Part shown: positions 32,655 through 35,914 of the stretch, piece after piece | Position numbering within the stretch: the stretch's first letter is position 1 | How the letters are laid out: each line of letters begins with the position of its first letter | Assembly: GCA_049999725.1 (NCBI GenBank) | Contig: JBNGIS010011154.1 | Span: 1-35,914 of the forward strand | DNA: 35,914 bases | Reading direction: 5' to 3' | Origin: Haplomitrium mnioides | Taxonomy: Eukaryota; Marchantiophyta; Haplomitriopsida; Calobryales | Translations under genes and position numbers: made by a program | Notes under the pieces: model-generated | What the model was told of the DNA's origin: nothing | What the model saw: only the letters and a program-made list of their open reading frames with translations | Databases searched by the model: none

Positions 32655-33871
32655 TGTGACGTAGAGTTCTGCAGAATTATTTAGAAATGAGCCTATTTGG
32701 GAAAATTTAAAGGAAAAAAAAGGTTGGAGAAGAGCTTCAGAGGTCAGATCAGCGGAAAGTTCTTCGGATTGGTGAATATCCGAATCCGAAGTGTGCTTCA
32801 AGAACATTTCCGCAAGGCGGATTCGGAAGAAGTCCGAGATGGCTTCGTAAGGTCCAACGGTCGGATAAGGGAGGTGTATCCCGAGCAGATCGTAGGGCCT
32901 ACCTGATCGCTGAGGCGAGTAGGAGCCTTGTAAAAAGAAAATCAAAAGGATGAAAGGGAAGAATTGGTGAGAATTAGTCGTGCAGATTGACGGATCTGTG
33001 GGGTTGAGTTCCAGTCGACGGGTTGGGAATCACTGAGAATTTCCAATCCTTTGCTCAAGGTGCGAACCTTAAATCCGAAGACCCGGTGTAACTGGTTACG
33101 AGTAAGAGAAGAGGGAAAAGAAGAAGATATGAGAGCCAGAGAAGCTTCTCCTTTGTCCTTGCGATTCGCAAGGGAGAAAACGGATTGCTCGGAAGATGCG
33201 CGAGCATAAATAAAGCACAAATCTGGTGGAAGTGGGAGTCAGAAGAGCGAACGCGGAAATAGGATCCAAAGTATCGGAAGGACGCGTGGCGAAAGGAGAA
33301 GTCTAGCGGAAGTTTACGCTAGGAGTCAGAAGTTCGGATTCGGAAGGGGTCGAGGTTCAGTCCGAAGAGGAATTTCCGAAGTCCGAAGGAACGAGCGGAA
33401 CGTCGGTCAAACTTCCAGGAAGAAAACGGCGTCGGACGGCGGAGTTCCGAATTGTATGATTGTCGTGTAGCGGGAAAAGTCAGAAGGGACGTCAGCAAAG
33501 GTGTCGTGAAGTGGTTTAAGTCAGTGTACGGGGCAGTACAGGAAAGGACGAGACGGTCAAGCCTCCAAGTTGACTACGACATCGGACTGTTGGCGGAACA
33601 GGGTCAGAAGCAGAGCTTCGGAACTTGTCAGATAGAATCAGAAGCAGTGCTTCGGAATTGGTTTTTGGGGTTAATGCAATCCGATTCAAAATTCTGGAAT
33701 CCGTTTTAGAGCCTGGGGAAGGTGATCATAAACCTTGGGTTGTCCTGAATTCTGAAAGTGAAGATTTCTGTAAGAAATAAGATTCTCTTGTCACAAAACC
33801 ACTGTCCTCCCCGAGTAAAAGAACCCGGAGAAGGGTCAATCTCAAATTGTCGGGATCGCTGCTATACGACA
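32655..33871 (+). repeat. 5' LTR with two internal deletions
   Basis: Compared with the 3' copy it lacks about 70 bp after GAGCTTCAGAG (near 32741) and about 1.25 kb between CGGATAAG and GGAGGTGTATCC (near 32868). The second junction sits at a 2-base microhomology (AG). The LTR ends ATACGACA at 33871. CATAAATAAAG near 33205 is a weak TATA candidate. The segment 32915-33871 has no counterpart in the window because the 3' copy runs off the end. Confidence 0.8.
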
Positions 33872-33879
33872 TAGATTTT

Positions 33880-33897
33880 TGGCGCCGTTGCCGGGGA
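33880..33897 (+). other. Primer-binding site
   Basis: TGGCGCCGTTGCCGGGGA lies eight bases after the LTR end ACA. This sequence is the well-known tRNA-Asp-type primer site of many plant Ty3 elements. Confidence 0.85.
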
Positions 33898-34316
33898 GGC
33901 GAACGGTTTGGTGACAAGAGGAAAGAAATTGCTTTCCAGAGGCAATCTTGAGGAACAAATCAGGAGAATCCAGTTCAAGTTGGAGGGGCCAAGGAGAAGA
34001 CATCATAATTCATACTCAAAAGCTCTTTACAGTGTGATGGATGAATTGTTGGTCAATGCTGTGAAATTCAGCAATCCATTTGAAAATGGTTACGAACAAT
34101 GGGATCTTGGAATTCAAAGATTGTGGCATGTTGAATAAGAGCGACTCGAATGGAGTCATAGAAGAGAGAAGAGCTCAAAGTGAAGCACCTTAGTTTCAGG
34201 AATAGAGAGGGGGAGTCACACAAGACGAACCATCGGTGGAGAAGATTCAGAAAGGTGAAAAATTTGGAGAAGAAAGTGATGCTTGCGAGGACGCTGCGCA
34301 ATAGAGAGGGGGAGCA
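33898..34316 (+). other. Short internal domain and polypurine tract
   Basis: A 76-codon frame (33908-34138) has no ATG near its start and no gag motif. AATAGAGAGGGGGAG occurs twice, at 34201-34215 and 34300-34314; the second adjoins the 3' LTR start and is the functional-looking polypurine tract, the first an upstream duplicate. Confidence 0.7.
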
Positions 34317-35914
34317 TGTGACGCAGAGTTCTGCAGGATTATTCAGAAATGAGCCTATTTGGCGAAATTTGAAGGAAAAGAAGGTTGGAGAGAGCTTCAG
34401 AGAAGATACAAATTGGTGAAAAGTCTATGTTTGGGAGTCTGTGAAAGACGATAAGTCAGAATCGGAGGTCAGATCAGCGGAAAGCTCTTCGGATTGGTGA
34501 ATATCCGAATCCGAAGTGTGCTTCAGGAACATTTCCGAAAGGCGGATTCGGAAGAAGTCCGAGATGGCTTCGGAAGGTCCAACGGTCGGATAAGTGTGCG
34601 ACGTCGGATTCGGGAGGGCTCCGTCTGTTGGTATTATGGGAGGCTGCTAAAAGTGGAAGATGCATGATTAGGCCTTCTAACTCCTTATTTCTTTGAGTGC
34701 TTGAAATTTTTTGTGTTATGAAGAAGGAAATTTGTGAAAATGTGTTCGTTTGAGGCAAAGGCCGACTACAGAGTTGCTTTGAAGACTTGACGAGATGTGG
34801 TTGTGAGCTTTGCATTCATGAGGCTGCATTGGTGGCAATTTCAAGGCTATGTTTCAGGTTGTCACTGCAGATCTGATTTTGCTTGAAATGAAAATTTGGC
34901 ACGCCCAAAAGAAAGGCCTTCTTGAGAGCTTTCCAACGAGCCATTACACGCTTATTTTGGTTGAGAAACAAGAACGCAGTGGCCGTTGCAAGATGACTGC
35001 AGTTATGTGCATCCAGAAGAGCAACATCGGGCTAAGTGTGTCCGAAAGAAAGTTCGGATTTGGATGGAATGGAAGATCAGATTTGAAGACATCCGATTCA
35101 GAATCTAAAGAAGATGAAAGCATGGTTTCGGATTCAAATTCAAGCAATCATTCAAGAGCATGTTTATCAGAAGTGTCGCGTCGGAGTTGGAGCTTTAATC
35201 CGCTTTTCGATCGGACTAGGAAAACTGACTATTTTCAAGAAGGTTGCATTTGAAGAGTCAATTCAAGTTGAAAGGAGAAGTTCTTAGACTCATTGGAAAG
35301 GTCTTTTCAAGGGCTTTCTAAAAAGCCATCATATGAAAAGTTTGGATTAGAAACAACGATACAGTCATCATTACAAGATTGCTGCGGAGATTTTCGGGAT
35401 GAAGACTTCGTTGACATATCCGGTGAGAGGATTCAGATGTTCCTTTTGATGCAAGAAGCGCTGCGTCGGCCGGTTCAGAAGTGTCGTTTCGGATAGTCTT
35501 GCGTTTGTATAAGTCTCCTCAGGACTTTAAACTGAGGGTGGCTTTTGCTGATTATAGAAGCGGTGGCTATTTTGTGCCATATGCTAAGTAAAGAAATTCA
35601 TTCAAGAAGATTCTGAGTTGTGTAGAGATTGTATTCTGTCATCTGATCTAGAGTAAGGAAGAGAATCCGCCTGAGTGGGAACATAAAGGAAATCTGTTCT
35701 GGATGAAGGAAAGGAACTTAATTTGATTGCCTTCTTGTTCATGTGAATGTGCGGATTGTCGTCTGGAGGAAGAAGGCAGAATCGGCTTAATCTTTTCGGA
35801 ATTCGTCTTTGAATGGATGATGTGTTGAAAATCAGCAAAGTTGCCCAGGAAGGGAGTCGACTGCGGTAGGGAGGTGTATCCCGAGCAGATCGTAGGGCCT
35901 ACCTGATCGCTGAG
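34317..35914 (+). repeat. 3' LTR, incomplete at window end
   Basis: Begins TGTGACGCAGAG directly after the purine tract. It carries 1598 bp; its last 46 bases match 32869-32914 of the 5' LTR. Adding the remaining 5' LTR part gives an estimated full length of about 2.55 kb. The frames inside it (for example 34849-35253) show no motif. TCCGAA/TTCGGA words are very frequent. Confidence 0.82.

Larger units (their letters stand above)
32655..35914 (+). mobile_element. Non-autonomous LTR retrotransposon with very short interior
   Basis: Two LTR copies starting TGTGACG (32655 and 34317) flank a primer-binding site, about 440 bp and a polypurine tract. The interior is too short for gag or pol. The primer-binding site TGGCGCCGTTGCCGGGGA is the type typical of Athila/Tat-related plant Ty3 elements (family knowledge). 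The 3' LTR continues past the window end. It inserted in the ParB-like exon after the codons for AAKNL. Confidence 0.85.

Noticed and set aside
1-35914. tRNA or rRNA genes
   Set aside because: No cloverleaf-like A and B boxes or conserved rRNA blocks were seen on either strand; primer-binding sites account for the tRNA-like bits.

Overview
The window reads as plant nuclear DNA that is almost entirely nested transposable elements; no intact host gene is visible. The host-derived fragments (a PLS-type PPR protein with a WWD-type N-terminal motif, a phytochrome PAS region, a BZR1-type DNA-binding region, RanBP1, SF3B3, and a plant MLF-like protein) point to a land plant. The PPR style and the large DUF7869-like transposon suggest a seed-free vascular plant, probably a fern, but that is inference. 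A 100-N scaffold gap lies at 744-843, so bases 1-743 may not be truly adjacent to the rest.

Region 1 (about 888-12341, minus strand) is an unusual LTR retrotransposon. Its long 5' LTR is on the right (ending at 12341), and the U3 part of its 3' LTR is on the left (888-1477), preceded by a polypurine tract. It encodes only gag, zinc knuckles and a retropepsin-like region. No reverse transcriptase, RNase H or integrase is seen before the 3' LTR. Between the 5' LTR and gag lie about 5 kb holding at least six short, mutated fragments of unrelated host genes, all in the same orientation as gag: SF3B3, RanBP1, MLF-like, PPR, phytochrome, BZR1/BAM-like.

Region 2 (12342-16749) is AT-rich sequence with no gene I can recognise.

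Region 3 (about 16750-30453) holds two head-to-tail copies of a DNA transposon coding on the minus strand for a DUF7869-like, DDE-like protein. Copy A (16750-21015) lacks its first exon and carries a clean 484-bp solo LTR (19389-19872). Copy B (21016-30453) has both exons but is split in its catalytic exon by a second gag-pro-only LTR element (24052-27769). Short palindromes of the type CTATGCGCGCATAG recur in the 3' flank, the intron and, as a 30-bp in-frame repeat, the N-terminal coding region.

Region 4 (31228-31725) is a minisatellite of about 20 units built on a related palindrome, CCATGCGCGCATGG, lying just upstream of a decayed exon (31820-32654) with a weak ParB-like signature.

Region 5 (32655-35914) is a non-autonomous LTR element that interrupts that exon. 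It has a long LTR (about 2.5 kb when the copies are combined), a TGGCGCCGTTGCC primer-binding site and only about 440 bp of internal sequence. Its 3' LTR runs off the window.

Insertion order is readable in part: DUF7869 copies, then the solo LTR in A and the gag-pro element in B; the decayed ParB-like gene, then the mini LTR element.
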